Shown here in pieces: positions 49,550 through 58,500 of a stretch of 64,000 bases of DNA. Position 1 is the stretch's first letter, and each line of letters begins with the position of its first letter. The stretch comes from Olsenella sp. (GTDB taxonomy: Bacteria > Actinomycetota > Coriobacteriia > Coriobacteriales > Atopobiaceae), in the NCBI GenBank assembly GCA_022648325.1, contig JALCMG010000003.1, forward strand, positions 62,001 to 126,000. Direction: 5' to 3'. The notes beneath the pieces were generated by a model, which was not told the DNA's origin, made no database searches, and was given only the letters and a program-made list of their open reading frames with translations. The position numbers and the translations under genes were made by a program.

Positions 49550-50223
49550 CCGAGAAGCTCGGAGACAACCGAGGCAACAAGCGTGCGCGGCAGAAGCACA
49601 TCGAGGCCGGATGCCTCGCGCGCGGCGTCGCGCATCTGCGTGGTAAATCCCATGCAGTCAAGGCAGAGAAAGGCGTCGTTCGATCCGCGAAGTTTGGCTG
49701 CCGTCTTGCGCACGCCGTCGATGCCCGCGTACGGGCTTGCCGAGACCACGTCGACCTCCACGCCGTGATCGCCCCACCACGCCTTTGCCTGCTCTACCTG
49801 GGACGGCTCGGGCACCATCACGGCCACACGCCGGCCGCCCGCAAGGGTACGGGCGACGGCGTGAAAGAGCGGCTGGGGATAGACGAGAGGAACCTCGTGG
49901 CGCATCCCGGGGAAAGACCCCGTGCACAGCACGATGATCGCCCGGGCACCCTCGTGTTCGGCCTGGTCGATTCTGGCCTGCACCAGGGGGAGCACCTTGG
50001 TGCCAGAGAAGGTGACCTGCGAGCCGTCACGCATGCGCGAGACCAAGACCTCGTCACCGGGCTCGGGCGCAAGGTCTCGCTCGACCTCGCCTGCCGTGAG
50101 GTCATCGAGTGCACCGTACTGTAAAAGCTCGAGCGTTGGCGCGAGGCGCGATTCGAGGTCGGCCGTCATGTCTGTGCGGGGCGCCTGTCCCACGGTGATG
50201 CCGGCAATCCTGGTGCGTGCCAT
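49546..50223 (-). CDS. AroM-family protein
   Basis: 225 residues of the AroM family. 'GITVGQAPRTDMTADL' at the start, 'VLCTGSFPGMRHEVPLVYPQPLF' in the middle and 'FLCLDCMGFTTQMRDAAREASGLDVLLPRTL' near the end fit the family. It is racemase-like in fold, with two Cys near the family's catalytic positions, but its biochemical role is not established. It lies directly after the DUF1177 gene (two-base gap). AroM and DUF1177 proteins are often found together next to peptide transporters, as here. Confidence 0.85.
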   Translation of the reverse strand: MARTRIAGITVGQAPRTDMTADLESRLAPTLELLQYGALDDLTAGEVERDLAPEPGDEVLVSRMRDGSQVTFSGTKVLPLVQARIDQAEHEGARAIIVLCTGSFPGMRHEVPLVYPQPLFHAVARTLAGGRRVAVMVPEPSQVEQAKAWWGDHGVEVDVVSASPYAGIDGVRKTAAKLRGSNDAFLCLDCMGFTTQMRDAAREASGLDVLLPRTLVASVVSELLG

Positions 50224-50225
50224 CC

Positions 50226-51164
50226 TTAGCGTGCCTGACCCGGCGTCTGGAAGCGCTCCATGGTGCCGTAGAGCTCGACCAGGTGGTTAAACTGCTCCGC
50301 ATCATAGAAGGAGCAGGCACCCTGCCCGTAGACCTTTGCCACCTCCACGGCAAAGCGCGCCGCCTCCTCGACGTCGGTGCCATGTGTGGCGCCGGTGGCG
50401 CAGCCTGCAACCATCTGCTCGGTGGCAATGGCCACGCCCACAGCGGGGGCACTCGTTGCCGTGGCAGGCTGCAGGATGCTGTTGAGGTGGTAGAGGTCGT
50501 TGCCATACGGGGTGATGTCCTGCTGCGAGAGGGCAAAGACCTGCGGCATCTTGCCGGTCACGCGCGTCATAACGTCCATGAGATCGTTGGAGACCGAGAG
50601 GATGTAGCCCTGCATTACGGTGGGGGAGATGGCAATGCCGTTTACGTTGATGATGCGGTTGCCCTTGGTGGTGTCGATGGAGACCACAGCGTCCATGCGG
50701 GGGTCGACCTCCATGCGGTTCATGGTCTCCATGTCGATGGGGGAGTCCATGAAGGGCACGGGCTCGTGAGGGAGCGTGGGCGCATCGGGGCACACGTGGG
50801 TGGCGACGATGACGTCGCCGGTAAGGACGTCACCGCGTTTGTGCATCTCAACGAGCTTGAGTGCGGCGGTGAGTGCCGCAAGGGCGCCATCGCCGTCGGA
50901 CACGGCGCCGATGAGCTCGGGACGGGCGCCCAGTCCGCCAAGACGGCCAACAATGCCGAGGGTGGGTGCGTCTCCACCAGAGGACTTGCCGTTGGAGCCG
51001 GGGATAAGAACCTTCATGCAGTCGGTGCCGCCGCGCTCGCCGGAGACGCGCTCGACGGTTACGTCGCTTGCGCCGCGGCTGCGGAGGAAGTCCGCAACTT
51101 CGTTGCCCGAAGCGGAGGGCTTATCGATGAGGTCATAGATGTCGAGCATCTGGCGAAGCAGCAT
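50226..51164 (-). CDS. DUF1177-family protein
   Basis: 312 residues of the DUF1177 family. 'LGIVGRLGGLGARPELIGAVSDGDGALAALTAALKL', 'TGDVIVATHVCPDAPTLPHEPVPFMDSPIDMETMN', 'VDAVVSIDTTKGNRIINVNG' and 'GCATGATHGTDVEEAARFA' are conserved. Its His, Asp and Glu clusters hint at a metal-dependent hydrolase related to M20/M42 folds, but no activity is established. AAAGGAATTCC precedes ATG 51164. It forms a two-gene operon with aroM, divergent from the peptide ABC transporter. Confidence 0.83.
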   Translation of the reverse strand: MLLRQMLDIYDLIDKPSASGNEVADFLRSRGASDVTVERVSGERGGTDCMKVLIPGSNGKSSGGDAPTLGIVGRLGGLGARPELIGAVSDGDGALAALTAALKLVEMHKRGDVLTGDVIVATHVCPDAPTLPHEPVPFMDSPIDMETMNRMEVDPRMDAVVSIDTTKGNRIINVNGIAISPTVMQGYILSVSNDLMDVMTRVTGKMPQVFALSQQDITPYGNDLYHLNSILQPATATSAPAVGVAIATEQMVAGCATGATHGTDVEEAARFAVEVAKVYGQGACSFYDAEQFNHLVELYGTMERFQTPGQAR

Positions 51165-51180
51165 TGGAATTCCTTTCAAC

Positions 51181-51192
51181 GAAATACATTTC
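51181..51192. promoter_or_regulatory. Palindrome GAAATACATTTC upstream of the DUF1177 gene
   Basis: A GAAAT-AC-ATTTC palindrome 16 bp before the DUF1177 start. RpiR-family proteins often bind GAAA/TTTC palindromes, and an RpiR gene is nearby. Confidence 0.35.
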
Positions 51193-51275
51193 AATCCACG
51201 CGGTGGGCAATTCTCAAACAGTGCAAGAACCAGGCCTGTTTAGCGTCTACCATAGCCCGAGAAGCGCCTTTAATT

Positions 51276-51293
51276 GTTACAGCACGATGTAAC
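51276..51293. promoter_or_regulatory. Palindrome GTTACA-N6-TGTAAC
   Basis: A perfect six-base inverted repeat in the middle of the divergent region between the DUF1177 and peptide-binding protein genes. It could be an operator for a regulator encoded elsewhere. Confidence 0.35.
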
Positions 51294-51296
51294 TTG

Positions 51297-51312
51297 TTTC
51301 ATTCGAGTGAAA
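51297..51312. promoter_or_regulatory. Palindrome TTTCATTCGAGTGAAA
   Basis: TTTCA and TGAAA arms flank a central TTCGAG, four bases after the previous palindrome. It is similar in arms to 51181-51192 and is a candidate RpiR site controlling the Dpp operon. Confidence 0.4.
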
Positions 51313-51445
51313 TACACCCTGTCTGATACAGCCCCACGGCCACCAGCATGGCATGCTGCATCCAACGACCCGCAGGAGGTGGGTCAACGCGCATGCCGCG
51401 TTGGTTGCCGGGACGCTTGCGCCCGGCGTGAGGGAGGAGCTGGCG

Positions 51446-53095
51446 ATGAGCGCTCAGAACAAGACCAGGTTGAACGTGCAGGAGTCCATGGCGTGCCTCT
51501 CGAGGCGCGGCTTCCTGCGTACGGCGGGAATGCTCGGCCTAGGCGCTGCGGCGATGGGCCTTGCAGGATGCGGCGGCAGCTCCGACACCTCGTCGGCCTC
51601 TGCGGGAGCCGACGGAACCACCACCGGTGGCACACTTGTGATCTCTCTGCCTTCCTCGCCCAAGTACCTTGACCCCATCCTCTATACGGGCACCTACGAG
51701 TCCCAGATCATCAACTGCGTGTGCGACACGCTCGTCGACTACAACATGGACCTCTCCGAGATTGTCCCGGTGCTTGCGACCGACTGGACGATTAGCGACG
51801 ACGGCCTTACCTACACCTTCAACCTGCGCAGCGATGCCAAGTTCCAGAAGGGTCAGTATCAGGACGGTCGTGCCGTCACCGCAGATGACATCAAGTACTC
51901 CCTTGAGCGCTCCGCCAAGGAGTCCTCGATGAACCGTCTCTCCATGCTCGACCACGTTGACGTTGTGAGTGACATGACCGTCAACTGCGTGCTCAACGCG
52001 CCTGCGGCCTCGTTCCTCACCGCGCTTACCGATGCGGGCAACGTCATCGTTCCCAAGGAGGAGGTCGAGGGCTGGGGTGACTCCTTCGGCGATCACCTCG
52101 TTGGCTCTGGCCCCTTCAAGCTTGACCAGTTCCTCAAGGACCAGGAGTCCGACCTCTCGAAGAACGATACCTACTGGGGACCCACGCCCAACCTCGACGG
52201 CGTGACCGTCAAGGTTGTCACCGACATGACCCAGGCTGCAAACGGCCTCACCACTGGCGAGCTTGACATGGCCACCTCGCTCACCGGTGAGTCCATCCAG
52301 ACCATCAAGAACAACTCCGACCTGGTCATGCAGCAGACCCCGGCCCTACACGTCGCCTACGTCTACTTCAACCAGGTGAACGGTCCCACCGCCGACCAGC
52401 GCGTGCGCAAGGCCATCCTCATGGCCGTCAACCGCGATGACCTCGTTAAGGGCGTCTACCCCTACGGCGAGGCCGAGACCGCGTCGCTGCCGCTCCCCAA
52501 GGGCAGCTGGGGCTACGATGCCTCCGTCGAGGGCGACGTCCCCACGTATGATCCGGATGCCGCAAAGGCCCTCATGGAGGAGGCGGGCTATGGCGACGGC
52601 CTCTCGCTCAACCTCTACATCTCCAACACCGAGGCCCGCGTCAAGATGGGCACCATCCTGCAGCAGACGCTGAAGGAGAACCTGAACATCGACCTCACAA
52701 TCAACCCGTCCGACTGGGGCACGTTCAGCGCCACTGCGGCGTCTGGCACTGCAGACATGTACGGCATGAGCTGGACCTGGTATCCCGATCCATACTTCTT
52801 CCTCAACAAGCTCTTCAGCAGCTCTGAGGCTGGCGCCCTGGGCAATGGCGCCGGCTTTAGCCACCAGGACGTGGACGACCTTCTCGACAAGGCCCTCGCG
52901 GTAACCGACCAGGACCAGCGTGCCGACTACTACAAGCAGGCGCTCAAGGCGATTGTCTCCTACGACCCGATGCTGGTCTATGCCTCCGAGTACGTGAACA
53001 CCGGCCTCACCACCAAGGTCCAGGGCTACGAGCAGCGCGCCGATGGCAAGATCGTCATCGTGAACGACGAGGTCAACGTCTCGAAGACCGCGTAG
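51446..53095 (+). CDS. Peptide ABC transporter substrate-binding lipoprotein (DppA/OppA family)
   Basis: 549 residues of the SBP_bac_5 family. 'SRRGFLRTAGMLGLG' is a Tat-like signal, followed by the lipobox 'GLAGC' (lipidated Cys near 42) and a Ser-rich linker. The mature part has 'PKYLDPILYTGTYESQIINCVCDTL', 'TYTFNLRSDAKFQKGQ' and 'GSGPFKLDQF', typical of peptide and nickel binders. It captures di- or oligopeptides outside the cell and delivers them to the permease genes that follow. GGAGGAGCTGGCG precedes ATG 51446. Confidence 0.9.
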   Translation: MSAQNKTRLNVQESMACLSRRGFLRTAGMLGLGAAAMGLAGCGGSSDTSSASAGADGTTTGGTLVISLPSSPKYLDPILYTGTYESQIINCVCDTLVDYNMDLSEIVPVLATDWTISDDGLTYTFNLRSDAKFQKGQYQDGRAVTADDIKYSLERSAKESSMNRLSMLDHVDVVSDMTVNCVLNAPAASFLTALTDAGNVIVPKEEVEGWGDSFGDHLVGSGPFKLDQFLKDQESDLSKNDTYWGPTPNLDGVTVKVVTDMTQAANGLTTGELDMATSLTGESIQTIKNNSDLVMQQTPALHVAYVYFNQVNGPTADQRVRKAILMAVNRDDLVKGVYPYGEAETASLPLPKGSWGYDASVEGDVPTYDPDAAKALMEEAGYGDGLSLNLYISNTEARVKMGTILQQTLKENLNIDLTINPSDWGTFSATAASGTADMYGMSWTWYPDPYFFLNKLFSSSEAGALGNGAGFSHQDVDDLLDKALAVTDQDQRADYYKQALKAIVSYDPMLVYASEYVNTGLTTKVQGYEQRADGKIVIVNDEVNVSKTA

Positions 53096-53212
53096 CAGCA
53101 ACATCGTTTCTAGCCAGTCGAGGGGGCACGGGCGTGGCCTGCGCCCCCTCGGCACCGAATGGGGCCATCTTGCGGCACATTCGGATGAGAACACCCAGGG
53201 GGTGGTAGCAGG

Positions 53213-54169
53213 ATGGCCAAGACAATCATCAGGCGGGCGCTTCAGACCATCCCCGTCCTGCTCGTGGTCGTTACGTTCACGTTTGTCCTCACGCGCATGA
53301 TTCCAGGTGACCCCGCAGTTATCATGCTCGGTCCCCAGGCATCGCCTGACGCCATCGAGACCATGCGAGAGAAGATGGGCCTCAACGAGCCCATGCTCCA
53401 GCAGTACGTGAACTACGTCCTCGGCGTCCTGCAGGGGGACTTTGGTTACTCGTACTCCTACAACGGGGCCGTGATGCCCATCATCCTGAGCCGGCTCCCG
53501 TCCACGCTCATGATCACCATCACAGGCCTTGTCCTGGCCATTCTCGTTGGCATTCCCATTGGGGTCGAGTCTGCGGTAAAGCAGAACACCGCCTTTGACT
53601 ACATCTTCATGGTGCTTGCGCTTGTCGGCGTCTCGATGCCCATCTTCTGGCTTGGCCTGATGCTCGTCCTCACCTTCAGCGTCAACCTTGGGTGGCTTCC
53701 CGTTATGGGCATGGGCAACATCGCCAAGGGTGCTTGGGACGTGATAAGCCACATGATTCTGCCGTGCCTCTGCCTAGCAACAATCCCGGCTGCAACCTTT
53801 GCTCGCATCACGCGCTCCAGCATGCTTGAGTCCATAAACGCGGACTACGTGAAGGCGCTTCGCTCCCGAGGCATCAAGGAGTCCGTGGTCATCTGGAAGC
53901 ACGCATTCAAGAACGCGCTTCCCCCCATCGTCACGGTGCTTGGCATCCAGCTTGCCGGTGCCTTTGCGGGCGCCATCCTCACCGAGACGATCTTCTCTTG
54001 GCCGGGCTTGGGCACCCTCATCGTGAATGCGGTCAACGGCCGAGACTATGCCCTTATCCAGGGAGTCGTTCTCTTCTCAGCCGTGGTCTTCGTCTTTGTG
54101 AACCTGATTGTCGACATCGTGTACATGCTCATTAACCCCAAGGTGAGCTATGAGGGAGGTGCCCGCTAA
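53213..54169 (+). CDS. Peptide ABC transporter permease (DppB-type)
   Basis: 318 residues with six membrane segments. 'IIRRALQTIPVLLVVVTFTFVLTRMIPGDPA' and the EAA loop region 'SSMLESINADYVKALRSRGIKESVVIWKHAFKNALPP' are typical of DppB/OppB. It ends TAATG, overlapping the dppC start by one base. Confidence 0.92.
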   Translation: MAKTIIRRALQTIPVLLVVVTFTFVLTRMIPGDPAVIMLGPQASPDAIETMREKMGLNEPMLQQYVNYVLGVLQGDFGYSYSYNGAVMPIILSRLPSTLMITITGLVLAILVGIPIGVESAVKQNTAFDYIFMVLALVGVSMPIFWLGLMLVLTFSVNLGWLPVMGMGNIAKGAWDVISHMILPCLCLATIPAATFARITRSSMLESINADYVKALRSRGIKESVVIWKHAFKNALPPIVTVLGIQLAGAFAGAILTETIFSWPGLGTLIVNAVNGRDYALIQGVVLFSAVVFVFVNLIVDIVYMLINPKVSYEGGAR

Positions 54170-55083
54170 TGGCAGAGCAGACAACGGCGACCACGCCAGA
54201 GGCCTTGAGCGACGCCGCCAACCTCGAGATGCTCAAGCGCGAGCGGCGTGCCAACAACGCTTGGCACAAGCTCACGCGCAACAAGATGGCAGTCGTGGGA
54301 CTTATCATCGTGGCCTTCATGGTGTTTCTCGCAATTTTTGCGCCGCTCATCTCGCCTTACGATCCCAACTCCACGGACATGTCCAACATGTTTGCGGCAC
54401 CTGGGCAGGCGGGGCACCTCTTTGGCACCGACTCCTATGGGCGCGACCTCCTGTCGCGCATCATCTATGGTGCGAGAATCTCGATCTTCATCGCCATTGG
54501 CGGCACCATTGTTGGCGCCATCGTAGGCGTGCTTCTCGGCTTGGTTGCCGGATTCTTTGGCGGTGCGATTGATTCCATCATCATGCGCATCATGGATGGC
54601 ATGATGGCATTCCCCTTCATCCTTCTTGCCCTCATCCTCATGACCATCCTGGGACAGGGGACGCAGAACGTGATCATCGCCATTGGCGTGGCAAACGTCC
54701 CCAACTTCGCGCGTGTGGTGCGCGGACAGGTTCACGTGGTGAAGAACGAGGAGTACTGCAATGCCGAGAGGGTCATTGGTGCCTCCCCTGCGCGCATCCT
54801 CTTCAAGCACATCTTTGCCAACGCAATGTCACCGGTCATCGTGTACTTCACGCTCAACATCGCGAGCGCAATCATCTCGGAGGCCGCCCTTTCGTTCCTT
54901 GGGCTGGGCGTGCAGCCTCCCACCGCGTCCTGGGGCGCGATTCTTTCCGAGGGGAAGAGCACGCTGCAGACCGCGCCGCACATCGCCACCATCTCGGGCA
55001 TCTTCATCCTGCTTACGGTGCTTGGCTTCAACCTGCTTGGCGATGGCATCCGCGACGTCTTCGACCCCAAGCAGAAGCGGTAG
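54169..55083 (+). CDS. Peptide ABC transporter permease (DppC-type)
   Basis: 304 residues. A soluble N-terminal stretch leads to six membrane segments. 'LFGTDSYGRDLLSRIIYGARISIFIA', 'FARVVRGQVHVVKNEEYCNAERVIGASPARILFKHIFAN' and 'SEAALSFLGLGVQPPTASWG' are DppC/OppC hallmarks. It forms the channel with DppB. Confidence 0.92.
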   Translation: MAEQTTATTPEALSDAANLEMLKRERRANNAWHKLTRNKMAVVGLIIVAFMVFLAIFAPLISPYDPNSTDMSNMFAAPGQAGHLFGTDSYGRDLLSRIIYGARISIFIAIGGTIVGAIVGVLLGLVAGFFGGAIDSIIMRIMDGMMAFPFILLALILMTILGQGTQNVIIAIGVANVPNFARVVRGQVHVVKNEEYCNAERVIGASPARILFKHIFANAMSPVIVYFTLNIASAIISEAALSFLGLGVQPPTASWGAILSEGKSTLQTAPHIATISGIFILLTVLGFNLLGDGIRDVFDPKQKR

Positions 55084-55092
55084 GTGATGACC

Positions 55093-56145
55093 ATGACCGA
55101 GCAGAATACTGGGCTTCTCGACGACGCCGGAACGACTGGCGAGAGGATCCTCGAGGTTCGTGACCTCAAGACGTACTTTCATACGGCCGCCGGCGTTGCA
55201 AAGGCCGTCGATGGCGTGAGCTTCTCGCTTGATCGCGGGAAGACCCTTGCCATTGTGGGCGAGTCCGGCTCTGGCAAGAGCGTGACCGCGTCCTCCGCTA
55301 TTCGCTTGCTTGCCAAGACCGGCAAGATCGAGGGCGGCTCCATTGAGTTTGACGGCATCGACATGGTGCACGTGCCAGAGCGTGAGCTGCTCAAGATTCG
55401 TGGCAGCGACATCTCAATGATCTTCCAGGACCCCATGAGCGGCCTTGACCCTGTGTTCAAGGTGGGCACCCAGATGGTTGAGCTCATTCGGGCCCATAGC
55501 GACCTGGAAAAGAAGGAGGCGTATGACCGCGCCGTCGAGATGCTGCGCCTGGTTGGCATCCCAGACCCTGCAGCCCGTATGGACGCCTATCCCTACGAGC
55601 TCTCGGGCGGCATGTGCCAGCGCGTGATTATCGCCATGGCTGTGAGCTGCCATCCCAAGTTCATCATTGCAGATGAGCCCACCACAGCACTCGACGTAAC
55701 CGTGCAGTCTCAGGTCCTCTCGCTTCTGCGCGGCCTTCAGGACGAGCTGGGAACGGCAATCCTGCTCATTACCCACAACCTGGGCATTGTGTGGGAGATG
55801 GCCAATGACGTGATGGTGATGTATGCCGGGCGCACCTGCGAGTACACCTCCATGGAGGAACTCTACTCCAACCCGCTTCACCCCTACACCTGGGGTCTTC
55901 TCGACTCCATGCCACGGCTCTCCGATACCGCGAAGACCGACCTCAAGACCATCCCGGGCGTGCCTCCCGACCTTAGGCTTACCAGTACGTGCTGCAACTT
56001 CTGCAACCGTTGCCCCTATGCGACGGAGGAGTGCCACAAGCGCGTCCCAGAGCTCAAGGAGGTCGAGCCCGGGCACTTTGTGGCGTGCCTGCGACAGGAC
56101 GGCGAGCACAGGCTCGTCAGAGGCGAGGTGAACGATCATGAGTGA
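55093..56145 (+). CDS. Peptide ABC transporter ATPase (DppD-type)
   Basis: 350 residues. Walker A 'GESGSGKSV', Q-loop '[12 protein letters not shown]', signature 'LSGGMCQRV', Walker B '[12 protein letters not shown]' and the switch His ('LITHNLG') are intact. The C-terminal oligopeptide-type tail has '[15 protein letters not shown]', a cysteine cluster found in this family that may hold an iron-sulfur centre. ATG 55093 (AGGTGA upstream) is preferred; ATG 55087 is in frame. It overlaps dppF by eight bases. Confidence 0.92.
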   Translation: MTEQNTGLLDDAGTTGERILEVRDLKTYFHTAAGVAKAVDGVSFSLDRGKTLAIVGESGSGKSVTASSAIRLLAKTGKIEGGSIEFDGIDMVHVPERELLKIRGSDISMIFQDPMSGLDPVFKVGTQMVELIRAHSDLEKKEAYDRAVEMLRLVGIPDPAARMDAYPYELSGGMCQRVIIAMAVSCHPKFIIADEPTTALDVTVQSQVLSLLRGLQDELGTAILLITHNLGIVWEMANDVMVMYAGRTCEYTSMEELYSNPLHPYTWGLLDSMPRLSDTAKTDLKTIPGVPPDLRLTSTCCNFCNRCPYATEECHKRVPELKEVEPGHFVACLRQDGEHRLVRGEVNDHE

Positions 56146-57172
56146 AACGCAGACAGCTGCCGCTGCCGAGAGGCCCCAGGTTTCTGGCGGGGAGCCCATC
56201 CTCTCCATAAAGCACCTCTCGAAGGACTTCCGCCTGCGCGGTGGGAAGCTCTTCTCAAAGCCGCAGGTGCTCCATGCCCTCTCTGACGTGAGCCTGGACG
56301 TCTATCCCGGCGAGACGCTGGGAATCATTGGCGAGTCCGGCTGCGGCAAGTCGACGCTTGGCCGCTGCGTGGTACAGCTTCACCAGGCCACGTCGGGCCA
56401 GATAGTCTACGGCGGGCAGGACATCAACAAGTTCGCTGGACCGCAGCTCAAGGCCGTCCGCAAGGACATCCAGATGATCTTCCAGGACTCCTACTCGTCG
56501 CTTGACCCGCGCTACACCGCGGCCAAGACGATCGAGGAGCCCATGCTCATCTACCACACCGGGCCGGACGCCTCCAAGCGCGAGCAGCGCGTGCTGGAGG
56601 TAATGCGCGAGGTGGGCCTGGACGTCCAGCACCTCCAGCGCTATCCACACGAGTTCTCCGGCGGGCAGCGCCAGCGCATCAACGTGGCCCGCGCCCTGGT
56701 GCTCGACCCCAAGGTCATCGTCTGCGACGAGCCCGTCTCGGCGCTTGACGTCTCCATCCAGGCGCAGGTGCTCAACCTCTTCCGTCACCTGCAGCAGGAG
56801 CGCGGCCTCACGTACCTCTTCATCAGCCACGACCTCTCGGTCATCAAGCACATCTCCGACCGCGTTGCCATCATGTACCTGGGCCGCGTTATGGAACTGT
56901 GCCCCGCCGACAAGATTTATGCGCACCCGCTGCACCCCTACACCAAGGCGCTCCTCTCGGCCATTCCGCCAGAGAGTCCCTTTGACAAGAAGGAAGAGAT
57001 CAAGCTTCAGGGCGAGATCCCAAGCCCTGTGGGCGAGCAGGTGGGCTGCCCTCTTGCCGGGAGGTGCCCGTTCTGCATGGAGCGCTGCCGTCACGAGCGT
57101 CCCTCGCTCGAGGAGGTCGAGCCCGGCCACCGCGTGGCGTGCTTCAAGTACCACGACGTCGTTGCGGAGTAG
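56138..57172 (+). CDS. Peptide ABC transporter ATPase (DppF-type)
   Basis: 344 residues. Walker A 'GESGCGKST', Q-loop 'MIFQDSYSSLDPRYTAAKTI', signature 'FSGGQRQRI', Walker B 'VIVCDEPVSALD' and 'YLFISHDLSVI' are intact. The C-terminal 'GCPLAGRCPFCMERC' cysteine cluster is typical of the family. It is the last Dpp subunit gene. The stretch coding 'DPRYTAAKTIE' (56503-56536) is identical to the block inserted in the transporter gene at 47439-47472. Confidence 0.92.
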   Translation: MSETQTAAAAERPQVSGGEPILSIKHLSKDFRLRGGKLFSKPQVLHALSDVSLDVYPGETLGIIGESGCGKSTLGRCVVQLHQATSGQIVYGGQDINKFAGPQLKAVRKDIQMIFQDSYSSLDPRYTAAKTIEEPMLIYHTGPDASKREQRVLEVMREVGLDVQHLQRYPHEFSGGQRQRINVARALVLDPKVIVCDEPVSALDVSIQAQVLNLFRHLQQERGLTYLFISHDLSVIKHISDRVAIMYLGRVMELCPADKIYAHPLHPYTKALLSAIPPESPFDKKEEIKLQGEIPSPVGEQVGCPLAGRCPFCMERCRHERPSLEEVEPGHRVACFKYHDVVAE

Positions 57173-57223
57173 CCGCGCGAAAATACAGTGTCCATCTGAA
57201 AGTTCGGGGAGTGTTTGCCACAT

Positions 57224-58489
57224 ATGCCACAGGTCACGAAGGAAGAGCTCCACAAGAAGGTCCTCGACCACAAGGAGGAGCTTGTCTCTCTCTGTCAGGA
57301 TCTTATCCGCATCAAGAACCAGAGCCCGCTGGACCCGCAGGAGCCTGCCGTTGACTTTGTGAGGGGATACCTCGCTAGCCACGGCATCGATTCGCAGCGC
57401 CTGGTTGCCTATGCGGGCGAGGATTACCCGGTGATCTATGCGCGCATTGGCTCTGACGATGGCTTCCACGTTGTTCTCAACGGTCACGTGGACGTGGTTC
57501 CCGTTGGCAACCTCTCTGGCTGGGACTTTGATCCCTTTGGGGCCGAGGTCTTTGACGGCAAGATTCATGGTCGCGGTGCCTCTGACATGAAGTGCGGCCT
57601 TGCGGTGCTGCTCTTCTCGATGGCGCTTCTCAATGAGTCCGGTGCCAACCTCAAGGGCGACATTCGTCTGCACGTGGCCACGGACGAGGAGATTGCGGGG
57701 ACCGGCACCAAGTGGTTCTGCGACCATGGCTATGCGGATGGTGCGGATGCCGTGATGGTGGGGGAGCCCACCGGGCACGACACCATCGAGATTGGCCAGA
57801 AGGGCATCCTGCACCTTATGCTTACGGCGCACGGCACGCCCGGCCACGGCTCGACCGGCAACTACAAAGGCGACAACGCTATCACCAAGCTGGCGCGCGT
57901 TATTCTCCATATAGACGAGCTCACTTCTGTGCCTGGCCACTACCTTCCCAGCCAAGCCCAAGCTGTTGCCAACTCCCGCACCATTGCCGAGCGCACCATC
58001 GATAACCCCCTGGTGGGCAACGTTATTGACCACTGCTCGGCCAACGTGGGCATCATCGAGGGCGGCGGCAAGATCAACCAGGTGCCCGACCTTGCCAGCT
58101 GCAAGGTGGACGTGCGCCTGCCCTACGGCTGCAAGCACGAGGACGTGGTGGCGGCTGTCGACCGCATCATCGAGGAGAGCGGCGTCACGGGCGTCGAGGC
58201 AGGCTACGAGTGGATTGCCGAGGGCAACTACACCGATGACACCTGCCTTCTGGTGACGAGTCTCAAGGGCAACATCGAGAGCGTGTGGGGCGAGGAGTGC
58301 CTGCCTGCCTACCAGTGGGCTTCGAGCGACGCCGCACACTATCGTGCGCTTGGCTGCCCCACCATTCAGTTTGGACCAGCTAACAACGCGGGCATCCATG
58401 GCTACAACGAGGACGTGGACGTGGAGGACGTGGTGCATGCCGCCGAGATCTACATGCTCACCCTCTGCGACATGCTTGGTATCGAGTAG
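57224..58489 (+). CDS. M20-family peptidase (ArgE/DapE/dipeptidase type)
   Basis: 421 residues, cytoplasmic. Zinc site 'VVLNGHVDVVPVG' and 'HGRGASDMKCG', catalytic 'VATDEEIAGTGT' (Glu), 'MVGEPTGHDTIEIGQKG', the dimer-domain 'AHGTPGHGS', and a final His in 'NNAGIHGYNEDV' complete the M20 set. It probably cleaves peptides brought in by the Dpp transporter encoded just upstream (51-bp gap). It differs from the anchored M20 enzyme at 45617, which is larger. ATG 57224 is chosen; a TTG three codons upstream is possible. Confidence 0.88.
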   Translation: MPQVTKEELHKKVLDHKEELVSLCQDLIRIKNQSPLDPQEPAVDFVRGYLASHGIDSQRLVAYAGEDYPVIYARIGSDDGFHVVLNGHVDVVPVGNLSGWDFDPFGAEVFDGKIHGRGASDMKCGLAVLLFSMALLNESGANLKGDIRLHVATDEEIAGTGTKWFCDHGYADGADAVMVGEPTGHDTIEIGQKGILHLMLTAHGTPGHGSTGNYKGDNAITKLARVILHIDELTSVPGHYLPSQAQAVANSRTIAERTIDNPLVGNVIDHCSANVGIIEGGGKINQVPDLASCKVDVRLPYGCKHEDVVAAVDRIIEESGVTGVEAGYEWIAEGNYTDDTCLLVTSLKGNIESVWGEECLPAYQWASSDAAHYRALGCPTIQFGPANNAGIHGYNEDVDVEDVVHAAEIYMLTLCDMLGIE

Positions 58490-58500
58490 GGAGGTCTTCC